From NCBI RefSeq assembly GCF_001294645.1, contig NZ_CP011868.1, positions 3,782,001-3,846,000 of the forward strand: 64,000 nt of DNA. Reading direction: 5' to 3'. The stretch is from Pseudonocardia sp. HH130629-09. Its GTDB lineage: Bacteria; Actinomycetota; Actinomycetes; Mycobacteriales; Pseudonocardiaceae. Numbering within the stretch: the stretch's first letter is position 1; each line of letters opens with the position of its first letter. Of the stretch, positions 49,255-57,864 are shown piece by piece. Both the position numbers and the translations under genes were made by a program. The notes beneath the pieces are model-generated. The model made no database searches and was not told the DNA's origin. It saw nothing but the letters and a program-made list of their open reading frames with translations.

Positions 49255-50286
49255 TCAGGTGCGGTGGTACGCGACCTCGGCGCCGACGTCTGCGGCGGTA
49301 CGCCCACCCAGGGCGCCGTGGCCGGGCTGGTAGACCGGGACGTTCGGACGGGCCTGCGGATCCAGCGCCACCCCGGCGACGGCGAGGTCCCCCGCGATCG
49401 CGGCGATCTGGTCCTCGGTGGCGGGCGGCAGCGGCAGCCGGGTGTCGCCGACGTCGATGCCCCGCAGGCGCAACGCGGTCTTGGCGAACACCGCGCCACC
49501 GACCCGGCCCATCCCGCGGATCACCGGGAGCATCGCGTAGTGCAGCGCGCGGGCCCGCTGGTGCTCACCGGCGTGGTAGGCGTCGATCATGGCGCGCAGC
49601 CGGTCGGCGACGACGTGGCCGATCACGCTGACGAAGCCGACCGCCCCGACCGAGAGCCACGGCAGGTTCACCGGGTCGTCGCCGGAGTAGTAGGCGAGCG
49701 TGGTGGTGGCCAGCACCTCGGTGCCGACGCGCAGGTCGTTGCGGGCGTCCTTCACCGCGACGATGCGGGGGTTCTGCGCCAGGCGCTGGAAGGTGTCGAC
49801 GTCGATGCCGATGACGCTGCGCGGCGGGATGTCGTAGAGCATCACCGGCAGGTCGCCCGCGTCGGCGACCGCGGTGAAGTGCGCGAGCAGGCCCTCCTGC
49901 GGCGGCCGGGAGTAGTACGGCGTGACCACGAGCAGCCCGTGCGCACCGGCGCGCTCCGCGCTGCGGGCCAGCTGGATCGAGTGCGCGGTGTCGTACGTGC
50001 CGGCCCCGGCGACGATCGTCGCCCGGTCCCCCACCGCGGACACGACCGCGCGGATCAGCTCGGACTTCTCGGTGTCCGACGTGGTCGGGCCCTCGCCGGT
50101 GGTGCCGTTGACGACGAGCCCGTCGTTGCCGAGGTCCACCAGGTGGGTCGCCAGCTCCTCGGCCTTGGCCAGGTCCAGCTCGCCGTCGGCGTCGAACGGC
50201 GTGACCATCGCGGTCAGCACCTCGCCGAACGGTCGGCGCGGCGGGTGCTGCTGCCCGCCGGGGGCGGGATCGGGACCGGTGCTCAT
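49255..50286 (-). CDS. dapA: 4-hydroxy-tetrahydrodipicolinate synthase
   Basis: DapA condenses pyruvate with aspartate semialdehyde, the first committed step to lysine and diaminopimelate for the cell wall. The 343-residue protein has VNGTTGEGPTTSDTEK, the catalytic tyrosine region GLLVVTPYYSRPPQEG, YDIPPRSVIGID, and the Schiff-base lysine in IVAVKDARND. A C-terminal tail of about 40 residues (RPNVPVYQPGHGALGG) is longer than in Escherichia coli. It is between a TIGR03085 gene and rnj, all on one strand. Confidence 0.95.
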   Translation of the reverse strand: MSTGPDPAPGGQQHPPRRPFGEVLTAMVTPFDADGELDLAKAEELATHLVDLGNDGLVVNGTTGEGPTTSDTEKSELIRAVVSAVGDRATIVAGAGTYDTAHSIQLARSAERAGAHGLLVVTPYYSRPPQEGLLAHFTAVADAGDLPVMLYDIPPRSVIGIDVDTFQRLAQNPRIVAVKDARNDLRVGTEVLATTTLAYYSGDDPVNLPWLSVGAVGFVSVIGHVVADRLRAMIDAYHAGEHQRARALHYAMLPVIRGMGRVGGAVFAKTALRLRGIDVGDTRLPLPPATEDQIAAIAGDLAVAGVALDPQARPNVPVYQPGHGALGGRTAADVGAEVAYHRT

Positions 50287-50324
50287 GACTGGTGACGGTA
50301 CCGCCCGGTACCGACGGATCCCGG

Positions 50325-50951
50325 TCAGATCCCGGTCGGTGCGCCGCGGTAGGCCTCCACGTCGGCAGGCAGACCGGTCACCTCGACCCGCGCCGCGTCC
50401 CGGCCGAAGGCGTGCAGCACCAGCTCCGCGGGCTCGCCGGTCACCGTGACCACGCCGAACCCGGTCGCGACGACCTGGGTCGCGCCCTCCGGGCGGGCCA
50501 GGACCACGCCCACCGGGCTGCGCCGGAACAGCAGCCTGGCCTGGGTGTGCAGCAGGTTCCACAGCTGCCCGTCGCGCCCCGGGTCGGACGGGCGGGGCTC
50601 CCAGCCGGGCTCCCCGCGGCGCAGGTCCTCGTGGTGGACGAAGAACTCGGCACCGTTGGCGATCTCGTCGATCTTGCCGACCTTGAACGGCGACCACGCG
50701 GGCGGGCCCTTGCGCAGGTCGTCGATCATGTTCGGCCAGGCCGCGGACGCGTAGCCGTCCATCGCCTTGTCGGTCATCGCCGACAGGGCGGGCAGCACGA
50801 TCCCCCCGGCGCTCCACGGCTGCCGCTCCCGGACCAGCAGGTGGGTGAGCAGGTCGCGGGCGTTCCAGCCCTCGCAGAGCGTCGGTCGGTCGGGTCCGGA
50901 GCGTTCGAACTCGGCGCAGAGGGCGGCACGTTCGGCGGTGGCGAGGCTCAC
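50325..50951 (-). CDS. TIGR03085 family metal-binding protein
   Basis: A 208-residue actinobacterial protein of the maleylpyruvate-isomerase-like group known as TIGR03085. It shows ERAALCAEFERSGPDRPTLC, EGWNARDLLTHLLVRERQPW and ANGAEFFVHHEDLRRGEPGW, with His residues placed for metal binding. Function is unknown; mycothiol use has been suggested for relatives. The GTG start gives VSLATAERA. It is 38 bases upstream of dapA and probably co-transcribed with it. Confidence 0.87.
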   Translation of the reverse strand: MSLATAERAALCAEFERSGPDRPTLCEGWNARDLLTHLLVRERQPWSAGGIVLPALSAMTDKAMDGYASAAWPNMIDDLRKGPPAWSPFKVGKIDEIANGAEFFVHHEDLRRGEPGWEPRPSDPGRDGQLWNLLHTQARLLFRRSPVGVVLARPEGATQVVATGFGVVTVTGEPAELVLHAFGRDAARVEVTGLPADVEAYRGAPTGI

Positions 50952-51115
50952 CGTCCCCAACGTAGTACCGGACGTGCGCGACCGCACCGCGACCAACGGT
51001 CGACAGAAACCTGACGGAACGCACGCCTCGTGTAGCCGGTGATACAGATCTCACCCGTCCGTGTGTCGATACTCCGATCCGTCCCACTCATCGCTTCTCG
51101 ACGGGGAGAACACAC

Positions 51116-52429
51116 GTGACGAACGCTGCCACCACGCAGCCACCGCGGTCGATGCGCCGGATCGCGCTCGCGAGCATGACCGGCACGGTCATCGAGTTCT
51201 ACGACTTCTTCATCTACGGGACCGCCGCGGCCCTGGTGTTCAACAAGGTCTTCTTCCCCGAGCTCGGGGCGGCGGCCGGTACCGCACTCGCGCTGGCCAC
51301 GTTCGGTGTCGCCTTCGTCGCGCGGCCGTTCGGGTCGGTGCTGTTCGGTCACTTCGGGGACCGCCTCGGCCGCAAGGGCACGCTGGTCACCACGCTGCTG
51401 CTGATGGGCTTCTCGACGCTCGCGATCGGCCTGCTGCCCACCACCGGCACGATCGGCGTCCTGGCGCCGATCCTGCTCGTGGTGCTGCGCATCCTGCAGG
51501 GCCTCGCCGTCGGCGGCGAGTGGGCCGGGGCGACCCTGCTCACCGCGGAGAACGCGCCGACCAAGGCCCGCGGGAAGTACGCGCTGTTCCCGCAGCTCGG
51601 CCCGTCGGTGGCCTTCGCGCTGGCGTCGGCGACCTTCCTGGTCACCGCACTGACCATGAGCAACGAGGCGTTCCTGACCTGGGGCTGGCGCATCCCGTTC
51701 ATCGGATCGGTGCTGCTCGTCGCGGTCGGGCTCTACGTGCGGCTCGCGCTGGAGGAGACGGCGGGCTTCCGCAACAGCGGCCCGGTGTCGACGAAGCTCC
51801 CGATCACCGAGGTGTTCACCACCCGGCCGGCCGCGGTGCTCCTCGGGGCGGGCTCGACCACCGCGGTGTTCGCCTTCTTCTACATCGGCGTCACCTACCT
51901 GACCAGCTACGGCACCCAGCAGCTGCAGCTGCCGCGCCCGTCGGTGCTGGCCATGGGCATCGTCGGCGGCATCGTCTTCGCCCTGACGACGATCGCCTCG
52001 GCGATCCTGTCCGACCGGGTCGGGCGACGGAAGATGGTCCTCGGCGGCAACATCGCCTCGGTCGCCGCCGGGCTGGTCGCGTTCCCGATCATCGACATCG
52101 GGACGGTGTGGTCGTTCGGGCTGGGCCTGTCGCTGGTGCTCGGCGTCGTCGGCATCGCCTACGGGCCGATCGGCGCCCAGCTGCCGGAGCTGTTCCCGAC
52201 CCGATTCCGCTACACCGGCGCCGGGATCGCCTACAACCTCGCCGGCGTGTTCGGCGGCGGCGTGGTCCCGCTGTTCGCCGCGGCACTCGCCGCGTCGACG
52301 CTGGGCAGCCTCGGCATCGGCCTGCTGCTCTCGGCGGTCTCGCTGCTCAGCCTGCTCTGCACGCTGGCCCTGCCGCAGACCGACGCGGACTCCCTCGCCG
52401 AGCAGGACGCACAGCTCGCGGCCGCCTGA
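51116..52429 (+). CDS. MFS transporter, metabolite:H+ symporter (MHS) type
   Basis: A 437-residue carrier with 12 predicted helices. It has the MHS signature MTGTVIEFYDFFIYGTAAAL, the loop GHFGDRLGRKGTLVTTLLLM, and a C-terminal half with LSDRVGRRKMVLGG and FPTRFRYTGAGIAYNLAG. Relatives carry shikimate, citrate, proline or similar solutes with protons. The GTG has GGGGAGA ahead of it. It stands alone; a hairpin follows. Its substrate cannot be read from context. Confidence 0.92.
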   Translation: MTNAATTQPPRSMRRIALASMTGTVIEFYDFFIYGTAAALVFNKVFFPELGAAAGTALALATFGVAFVARPFGSVLFGHFGDRLGRKGTLVTTLLLMGFSTLAIGLLPTTGTIGVLAPILLVVLRILQGLAVGGEWAGATLLTAENAPTKARGKYALFPQLGPSVAFALASATFLVTALTMSNEAFLTWGWRIPFIGSVLLVAVGLYVRLALEETAGFRNSGPVSTKLPITEVFTTRPAAVLLGAGSTTAVFAFFYIGVTYLTSYGTQQLQLPRPSVLAMGIVGGIVFALTTIASAILSDRVGRRKMVLGGNIASVAAGLVAFPIIDIGTVWSFGLGLSLVLGVVGIAYGPIGAQLPELFPTRFRYTGAGIAYNLAGVFGGGVVPLFAAALAASTLGSLGIGLLLSAVSLLSLLCTLALPQTDADSLAEQDAQLAAA

Positions 52430-52437
52430 CCGGCCAC

Positions 52438-52467
52438 CGGGGCGGCCCGTCCGGGCGGGCCGCCCCG
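52438..52467. terminator. Hairpin after the MFS gene
   Basis: A 12-base stem (CGGGGCGGCCCG with its complement) closes a TCCGGG loop, nine bases after the stop. A second stem (GGTGCCG/CGGCACC, 52477-52502) follows. Together they isolate the MFS gene from the Crp/Fnr gene. Confidence 0.65.
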
Positions 52468-52617
52468 CACCCACCCGGTGCCGGCGGCCGCCGGTCGGCA
52501 CCCCCGGACCCGAAGGCCCGGACGCACCCCTCGGCGTCCGGGCCGTCCGCCTACCCGCGGGCGCCCCGGCCCGCTACCGTCCGGACGAACCATCGGCGAC
52601 GGCCGGGAGGCGGGACC

Positions 52618-53358
52618 ATGAGCAGCGCGGCGCGGAGGCCGGACGGCACCGTGCGGGCGCTGCCCGCACCCGATCCCGACGACCACCCGGTCTCACCGTT
52701 CCTGACCGCACCGTGGACCTCGGTGACCGCCCGGATCGCGGAGCTGGGCAGCCCCCGCCACTACGCCCGTGGGGAGCACGTCTACACCCAGGGTCAGCTG
52801 TCGTCGCGGTTCCACCTCGTCGTCTCCGGGCGGGTGCGGATCTACCTGCACCGTCCCGACGGCTCGGAACGCTCGCTGGCCTACGCCGAGCCCGGCGCCA
52901 CCCTCGGCGAGGCGGCCTGCGTCGACGGACGGCCCCGCCACCTCGCCTCGGTCTGCACCCTGCCGTCTGAGATCGTCTCGGTGACCCGCGACGCGCTGCT
53001 GACCGCCGCCCGTGACGAGCCGGAGCTCCTGCTCGAGATCACCCGTCGGATCGCCTACAAGCAACGGGTCATGCAGCTGCACGTGCTCATCGAGGGACTG
53101 CCCGCCCGCGAGCGGATCATCCTGCTGCTCGGCCACCTCGTGGAGGCCTACGGCGAGATCGCGCTCGACGAGGTGGCCCGGCTGTCGATCCGCCCCGCCG
53201 TCGACGAGCTGGGGCTGCTCGTGGGACTCACCCGGGTCACGACCAGCCGGGAGCTGTCCCGGCTGGTCGCCGAGGGGCTGCTGGAGAAGGAGGGACGCGG
53301 GTTCGTCGTGCGGGACCTGCCGGACCTGCGACGACGGGTGCACGCCGTCCTCGCCTGA
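52618..53358 (+). CDS. Crp/Fnr family transcriptional regulator
   Basis: A 246-residue regulator. The N-terminal cyclic-nucleotide-binding-type barrel has HYARGEHVYTQGQLSSRFHL and VVSGRVRIYLHRPDGSERSL, then AYAEPGATLGEAACVDG in the phosphate-binding cassette position. The usual Arg-Ser of cAMP-binding proteins is not present, so the ligand is unclear. The C-terminal winged helix reads LLVGLTRVTTSRELSRLVAE with GLLEKEGRGFVVRDL. No cysteine cluster of Fnr type is seen. It converges on thyX. Confidence 0.9.
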   Translation: MSSAARRPDGTVRALPAPDPDDHPVSPFLTAPWTSVTARIAELGSPRHYARGEHVYTQGQLSSRFHLVVSGRVRIYLHRPDGSERSLAYAEPGATLGEAACVDGRPRHLASVCTLPSEIVSVTRDALLTAARDEPELLLEITRRIAYKQRVMQLHVLIEGLPARERIILLLGHLVEAYGEIALDEVARLSIRPAVDELGLLVGLTRVTTSRELSRLVAEGLLEKEGRGFVVRDLPDLRRRVHAVLA

Positions 53359-53397
53359 GCTATCGCTCGGCACCGATGCTCGCTCGGCAAGCCTCGC

Positions 53398-54162
53398 TCA
53401 GCCTTCCGCGACCAGCGGGCTGGAGGCGATCTCGGTCCCGTCGGCGAGGGTCTGGATCTGGAAGTCCGCGAACACGTTCGGCACCTCGGCCTGCAGCTGG
53501 CGCAGGCACTCGACGGCGAGCTTGCGGATCTCGACGTCGGCGGCCTCGGAGGCGCGCATCGCGATGAAGTGCCGCCACGCCCGGTAGTTCCCGGTCACGA
53601 CGATCTTGGTCTCGGTCGCGTTCGGCAGCACCGACCGCGCGGCCTGACGGGCCTGCTTGCGCCGGAGCGTCCCGTTCGGCACGTCGGCGAAGCGCGCCTC
53701 GAGCCCCTCGAGGAGCTTCTCGTAGGAGGCGAGCGCGTCGGCCGAGGCCTGCAGGAACAGCTCGTGCAGCTCCGGGTCCTGGGCGATGACGTCCGGCTCG
53801 ACCATCGCGGCGTCCCGCTCGGGGACGTAGCGCTGAGAGAGCTGGGAGTAGGAGAAGTGCCGGTGCCGGATCAGCTCGTGGGTCAGCGAGCGCGAGATGC
53901 CGGTCAGGTAGAAGCTGACCGAGCCGTGCTCGAGGACCGAGAGGTGCCCGACCTCGAGGATGTGGGCGATGTAGCCGGCGTTGGTCGCGGTGCGCGGGTT
54001 CGGCTTGCCCCACGACTGGTAGCAGGCGCGGCCGGCGAACTCGGCCAGCGCCTGGCCGCCGTCGGCGTCGGTGGACCACGGGACGTCCGCGGGCGGGGTG
54101 AACTCGGTCTTCGCGACGAGCTGCACGGTCAGCGGGACGGTCTTCGGCGCGGTCTCCGGCAT
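53398..54162 (-). CDS. thyX: Flavin-dependent thymidylate synthase ThyX
   Basis: ThyX makes dTMP from dUMP with FAD, NADPH and methylene-tetrahydrofolate. The 254-residue protein has the ThyX motif [14 protein letters not shown] (RHR-x7-S), [14 protein letters not shown] upstream, and later [19 protein letters not shown]. Length and pattern are normal. In related genomes thyX lies between dapB and dapA, as it does here once the inserted plus-strand genes are ignored. Confidence 0.96.
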   Translation of the reverse strand: MPETAPKTVPLTVQLVAKTEFTPPADVPWSTDADGGQALAEFAGRACYQSWGKPNPRTATNAGYIAHILEVGHLSVLEHGSVSFYLTGISRSLTHELIRHRHFSYSQLSQRYVPERDAAMVEPDVIAQDPELHELFLQASADALASYEKLLEGLEARFADVPNGTLRRKQARQAARSVLPNATETKIVVTGNYRAWRHFIAMRASEAADVEIRKLAVECLRQLQAEVPNVFADFQIQTLADGTEIASSPLVAEG

Positions 54163-54278
54163 GCCGCGAGGGTAACGACCGGCGTGCCCGGCACCCGCCG
54201 GGCCCCGCGCCCGCACCCACGGTGGCGGCCACGGCACCCCCGGTACGCTGCGACGTCGCGGCCGACGCCACGAACCGG

Positions 54279-54316
54279 TGGCGTGATGTCATCAGTGACG
54301 CCATAGTGGTGTCATG
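54279..54316. promoter_or_regulatory. Repeats at the start of the RHH gene
   Basis: TGGCGT (54279-54284) and ACGCCA (54298-54303) form an inverted repeat. GTGATGTCAT (54283-54292) and GTGGTGTCAT (54307-54316) form an imperfect direct repeat ending at the ATG of the RHH gene. Such closely spaced repeats fit autoregulation by a ribbon-helix-helix protein. Confidence 0.35.
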
Positions 54317-54907
54317 GACCTCACGCCGTACGTCGCGCAGCTGCGCGACGACCTCGCCGCCGCAGCGGCCGCGGGCGACGAGCAGACCCGCCGCACCGCG
54401 GCACTGCTCGGCTCCGCGCTCGAGCCCGCAGCCCGGCTCGCGATCATGAACGCACTGTCGGACCTGGCCTCGGAGGCGACCGCCGCGCTCGGCGACCGTT
54501 CTGTCGAGGTCCGCCTGCACGGCCGGGAGGTGCGCGTGTCGGTGTCCGGCGGCGACCCGGAGCCCGGACACGCACCCACCCCGGACCCCACCCCGGCGGG
54601 CGAGGGGACGTCCCCGTTCGACGGCTTCCCGTTCGACGGCACCGCCGCCTCCGGTCGTCAGACCTCCTCCGCAGGCCCGGCGGCCGGCGGCTCGCCGTTC
54701 TCCGGCGACGCCGGTGACATCAGTCGGGTCACCCTGCGCATCGTCGAGCAGATCAAGGCCCAGGCCGAGCGGGCCGCCCAGTCGCAGGGCGTCTCGCTCA
54801 ACACCTGGGTGTCCCAGGCCGTGCAGGGGGCGCTGGCCGGCGCGGAGGGGCGCACCGGCAGACCGCACCGCAACGGGCGCAGCCTGCGGGGATGGGTGCA
54901 GGGATGA
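54314..54907 (+). CDS. Ribbon-helix-helix (HicB-like) protein
   Basis: A 197-residue protein. The N-terminal 75 residues are helical (LRDDLAAAAAAGDEQTRRTA, LASEATAALGDRSVEVRLHG). A Pro/Gly linker follows. Then comes a ribbon-helix-helix domain in the HicB-antitoxin style: SRVTLRIVEQIKAQAERAAQ and SQGVSLNTWVSQAVQGALAG. The last 20 residues are basic. No HicA-like toxin is next to it; instead it overlaps a DUF4097 gene by ATGA. It is more likely a DNA-binding partner of that gene than a toxin-antitoxin half. Repeats near its start may be its operator. Confidence 0.8.
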   Translation: MDLTPYVAQLRDDLAAAAAAGDEQTRRTAALLGSALEPAARLAIMNALSDLASEATAALGDRSVEVRLHGREVRVSVSGGDPEPGHAPTPDPTPAGEGTSPFDGFPFDGTAASGRQTSSAGPAAGGSPFSGDAGDISRVTLRIVEQIKAQAERAAQSQGVSLNTWVSQAVQGALAGAEGRTGRPHRNGRSLRGWVQG

Positions 54908-56040
54908 GCGACGAGCAGACCGGCCCCGTCGAGCCGGACGACGCCGGCGCTGACGCCACGCACGACGGCGGCGCCCACACCGAAGGCACCGGCGCCGGCG
55001 GAGCACGCAGCGGCGACGCCGGCCACCCGCCGACCGCCGGTGCGGACCCCGGCGGTGCGGGCACCGGGGACGCCGGCACCGACACGCCCTCCCGCAGCGA
55101 GCGGTTCGACTGCGCCGGTGCCGCCGAGATCGAGGTGACGACCGGCGCAGGCCGGATCCGGATCGACCTGGTCGAGGGCGCCGACGAGGTGCGCGCGGAG
55201 ATCACCGCCGACCGCAGCGCCGCGCCCTGGTCCGGCGGCCTCGGCGGGCTGCTGGACTGGATCGGCAGCTCGATGACCGGCCGCGCCGGCGTCCCCCAGG
55301 CCGGGGCGGGCTGGTCCGGGCGCGGGTTCGACCCGATCGTCGGTGCCCCCTGGGAGGCCACCGGCGATCCCTCGGCCGACGCCGTCGACGCCGTCACCGT
55401 CGAGTGGTCGGCGGCGACGCGACGCCTGGTGGTGCGCGGTCCGGACGGCGCCGCCCTCGGCGCGGTGCCGCTGGTGGTGACCATCTCCGCGCCCGCCGGG
55501 TCGCGGCCCGCGGTACGGACCGGCGCGGCCTCGGTCGAGCTGACCGGCCGCGCGTCCTGGGCCGCGGTGCGGACCGGGTCCGGTGCGGCCCGGCTCGCCG
55601 AGGTGCACGGCGACGCCGACGTCACCACCGGTGCGGGGTCGATCGACCTGGGCACGTGCTCGGGCCGGGCCCACCTGCGTGCCGGCTCCGGCGGGGTCGA
55701 GGCCGGATCGCTCGGCGGCGCGTCGCGCATCCGGACCGGCAGCGGCGACATCCGCGTCGGCGAGCTCACGGCGGACCTGGAGGTGCGCTCGGGGTCGGGG
55801 GACGTGGTCGTCGCCGATGCGGTGTCCGGTGACGTCCGCCTCGGCACCGGGTCGGGGTCGGTCCGGGTCGGGGTGCACTCCGGTGTCGCCGCCGAGCTGG
55901 ACCTGTCGACCGGGTCGGGCCGTGCCCGCTCCGAGCTCGACGTCCGTCACGACACCCCGCCGACAGCGCCGGCGGTGCGGCTGTCCGGGCGCACCGGCAG
56001 CGGTGACGTCCTGGTGACCCGCGTCTCCGTGGCGGTCTGA
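54904..56040 (+). CDS. DUF4097 family beta-repeat protein
   Basis: A 378-residue protein with a disordered acidic N-terminus of about 75 residues, then a beta-helix-like repeat domain. The repeats have G/S turns and alternating hydrophobics: VRTGSGAARLAEVHGDADVT, TGAGSIDLGTCSGRAHLRAG, RTGSGDIRVGELTADLEV and SGSGDVVVADAVSGDVRL. DUF4097 proteins are often linked to envelope stress regulators, but function is unknown. No signal peptide is seen. The ATG overlaps the RHH gene stop. A strong hairpin follows. Confidence 0.88.
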   Translation: MSDEQTGPVEPDDAGADATHDGGAHTEGTGAGGARSGDAGHPPTAGADPGGAGTGDAGTDTPSRSERFDCAGAAEIEVTTGAGRIRIDLVEGADEVRAEITADRSAAPWSGGLGGLLDWIGSSMTGRAGVPQAGAGWSGRGFDPIVGAPWEATGDPSADAVDAVTVEWSAATRRLVVRGPDGAALGAVPLVVTISAPAGSRPAVRTGAASVELTGRASWAAVRTGSGAARLAEVHGDADVTTGAGSIDLGTCSGRAHLRAGSGGVEAGSLGGASRIRTGSGDIRVGELTADLEVRSGSGDVVVADAVSGDVRLGTGSGSVRVGVHSGVAAELDLSTGSGRARSELDVRHDTPPTAPAVRLSGRTGSGDVLVTRVSVAV

Positions 56041-56048
56041 CCCACACT

Positions 56049-56089
56049 CGGTATCTCGCTCGTCGAGATGATCGGCGAGCGAGATACCG
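56049..56089. terminator. Terminator after the DUF4097 gene
   Basis: A perfect 14-base stem (CGGTATCTCGCTCG with its complement at 56076-56089) with a 13-base loop, eight bases beyond the stop. Confidence 0.8.
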
Positions 56090-56105
56090 GCGTAGGATCG
56101 GCGCC

Positions 56106-56549
56106 GTGGACCGCACCGAGATCGCCGCGACGAACGCCTCCATGACCGCCCGGGTACTGCAGATGCCTCCGGCCCCCGTCCCGGACGGCGGCTACGCACT
56201 GCGTGTGCTGCGCACCCGCGGGCGGCGCAGCGGGGAGCCGCGCGACACCCCGATCGGCGTCGTCGGGCACGACGGTGCCACCTACCTGGTCTCCCCCACC
56301 GGTGGGCGGGACTGGGTGCGCAACCTGCGGGCGACGCCGGAGTGCGCGATCCGCTCCGCCGCGGGCGACGAGCCGCACCGGGGGGTGGAGCCCGACCGCC
56401 CCGAGGCCGCGGCGGCCGTCGTCGGCTACCTGCGGGCGCTCGACGTGCCGTGGGCCCTGGCGGCGTTCCCGGTGTCGGCCGACGCCACCGAGGAGCAGGT
56501 CGCCGAGCACCTGGATGCGATCGCCGTGTTCCGTCTCGACCCCGCCTGA
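56106..56549 (+). CDS. Deazaflavin (F420)-dependent nitroreductase family protein
   Basis: A 147-residue split-barrel protein of the Ddn/FDOR type that uses reduced F420 to reduce quinones or nitro compounds. The patterns LRVLRTRGRRSGEPRDTPIG, YLVSPTGGRDWVRNLRATPE and VFRLDPA at the end match the family. GTG start. It stands alone between a terminator and a converging winged-helix gene. The substrate is not evident. Confidence 0.87.
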   Translation: MDRTEIAATNASMTARVLQMPPAPVPDGGYALRVLRTRGRRSGEPRDTPIGVVGHDGATYLVSPTGGRDWVRNLRATPECAIRSAAGDEPHRGVEPDRPEAAAAVVGYLRALDVPWALAAFPVSADATEEQVAEHLDAIAVFRLDPA

Positions 56550-56553
56550 GCCG

Positions 56554-57801
56554 TCAGCGGGCGGCGACCTCGGCACGCAGCTCCGCGGCCAGGTTGCCCC
56601 GCTCCCCCACGGCGACGCCGTCGAGCGCGAGCCAGCCCGCCATCGTCGCGAGCTCGCCGGCCAGCTCGGCGGCGATCCGCGGGCGCGGGGCGGTCGCCCC
56701 GGGCTCGGCGAACGCCCCGGGCACCCGCAGCACGCCGGCCGCCCGGTCGGCCTTGAGGTCGACCCGGCCGACGAGCTCGCCGTCCAGCAGGAACGGGAAG
56801 ACGTAGTAGCCGTACTCCCGCTTCGGCTCCGGCACGTAGATCTCGATGCGGTAGCGGAACCCGAAGATCCGCTCGGTCCGGCCCCGCTCCCAGACCAGCG
56901 GGTCGAACGGACACAGCAGCGCCCGCCCGGTCACCGTGCGCGGCACCCGGGCGGCCGGGTCGCGGTAGGCGGGCCGGTCCCAGCCGCGCACGCTCACCGG
57001 CTCCAGGGCACCCGCGTCGACCAGCTCGGCGATCGCGGTGCGGGTGCGTTCCGGGCCGAGCCGGTAGTAGTCGCGCAGGTCGGTCTCGGTACCGACCCCC
57101 AGCGCGGAGGCGGACCGCGCGACGAGCTCGCGCGCCGCGTCGGCCGGGTCGGGGGCGGGCAGCGCGAGGATCTCCGGCGGCAGCACCCGCGAGGGGAGGT
57201 CGTAGCGGCGCTCGAAGTGCACACGCGTGCCGACCGCCAGCTCGCCGACGGCGAACAGGTACTCGCAGACCCGCTTGACCTCCGACCGCTCCCACCAGGT
57301 TGCCCCCGGCGGGCGCGGGCGCACCTCACCGGCCCGCCCGTGCGGGGCGAGCGCCTTCTCGATCGCACCGGCGCCCAGCGGCCCGGACTCCGCCACCACG
57401 TCGAGGATGTCCCCCGCCAGGGACGGGTGCTTCTCCAGCAGCGGGCCGTAGTGCTTCCACCAGCGCCGCGGCAGCGCCTCGTGGGAGAGCAGCGGCATGT
57501 CCTGGACCGGGACCAGACTCGCCTCGTGCGCCCAGGTCTCCGCCAGCAGGCGCGGTCGCCGCGCGCTCGGTGACCAGGCCGCGTCGTCGAGGAGGGCGAT
57601 GGGGTAGGCACCGAGCCTGCTGAACAGCGGCATGTAGTGCGCGCGCACCGCGATGTTGACCGAGTCGAGCTGGAGCAGCTTCACCCGGTCCAGCACCCGG
57701 CCGAGGTGGCGGCGGGTGACCGGCCCGGACGGCCGTGGATCGGTGAAGCCCTGGGCCGCAAGGAAGGTCCGACGGGCGACGTCGGCGGAGATCGTGCGCA
57801 C
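56554..57801 (-). CDS. Winged helix DNA-binding (YcaQ/HTH_42) family protein
   Basis: A 415-residue protein of the family that includes the interstrand-crosslink glycosylase YcaQ (AlkX). It starts ISADVARRTFLAAQGF, then VTRRHLGRVLDRVKLLQLDS and VNIAVRAHYMPLFSRLGAY. WAHEASLVPVQDMPLLSHEA carries conserved residues, and LCPFDPLVWERGRTERIFGF with RYRIEIYVPEPKREYGYYVF are hallmarks of the C-terminal half. GTG start at 57801; another in-frame GTG at 57825 would add eight residues. Crosslink repair is known for relatives, but not shown here. Confidence 0.9.
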   Translation of the reverse strand: MRTISADVARRTFLAAQGFTDPRPSGPVTRRHLGRVLDRVKLLQLDSVNIAVRAHYMPLFSRLGAYPIALLDDAAWSPSARRPRLLAETWAHEASLVPVQDMPLLSHEALPRRWWKHYGPLLEKHPSLAGDILDVVAESGPLGAGAIEKALAPHGRAGEVRPRPPGATWWERSEVKRVCEYLFAVGELAVGTRVHFERRYDLPSRVLPPEILALPAPDPADAARELVARSASALGVGTETDLRDYYRLGPERTRTAIAELVDAGALEPVSVRGWDRPAYRDPAARVPRTVTGRALLCPFDPLVWERGRTERIFGFRYRIEIYVPEPKREYGYYVFPFLLDGELVGRVDLKADRAAGVLRVPGAFAEPGATAPRPRIAAELAGELATMAGWLALDGVAVGERGNLAAELRAEVAAR

Positions 57802-57864
57802 GGCCGGGATGCTGCCACGGGGCACCGACAGGATCCGGCAACACGTCCGGTGACCTCCGGCCGG

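Noticed and set aside
54314..56040. HicBA toxin-antitoxin pair
   Set aside because: The RHH protein is HicB-like, but the partner is a 378-residue DUF4097 protein, not a small HicA toxin.
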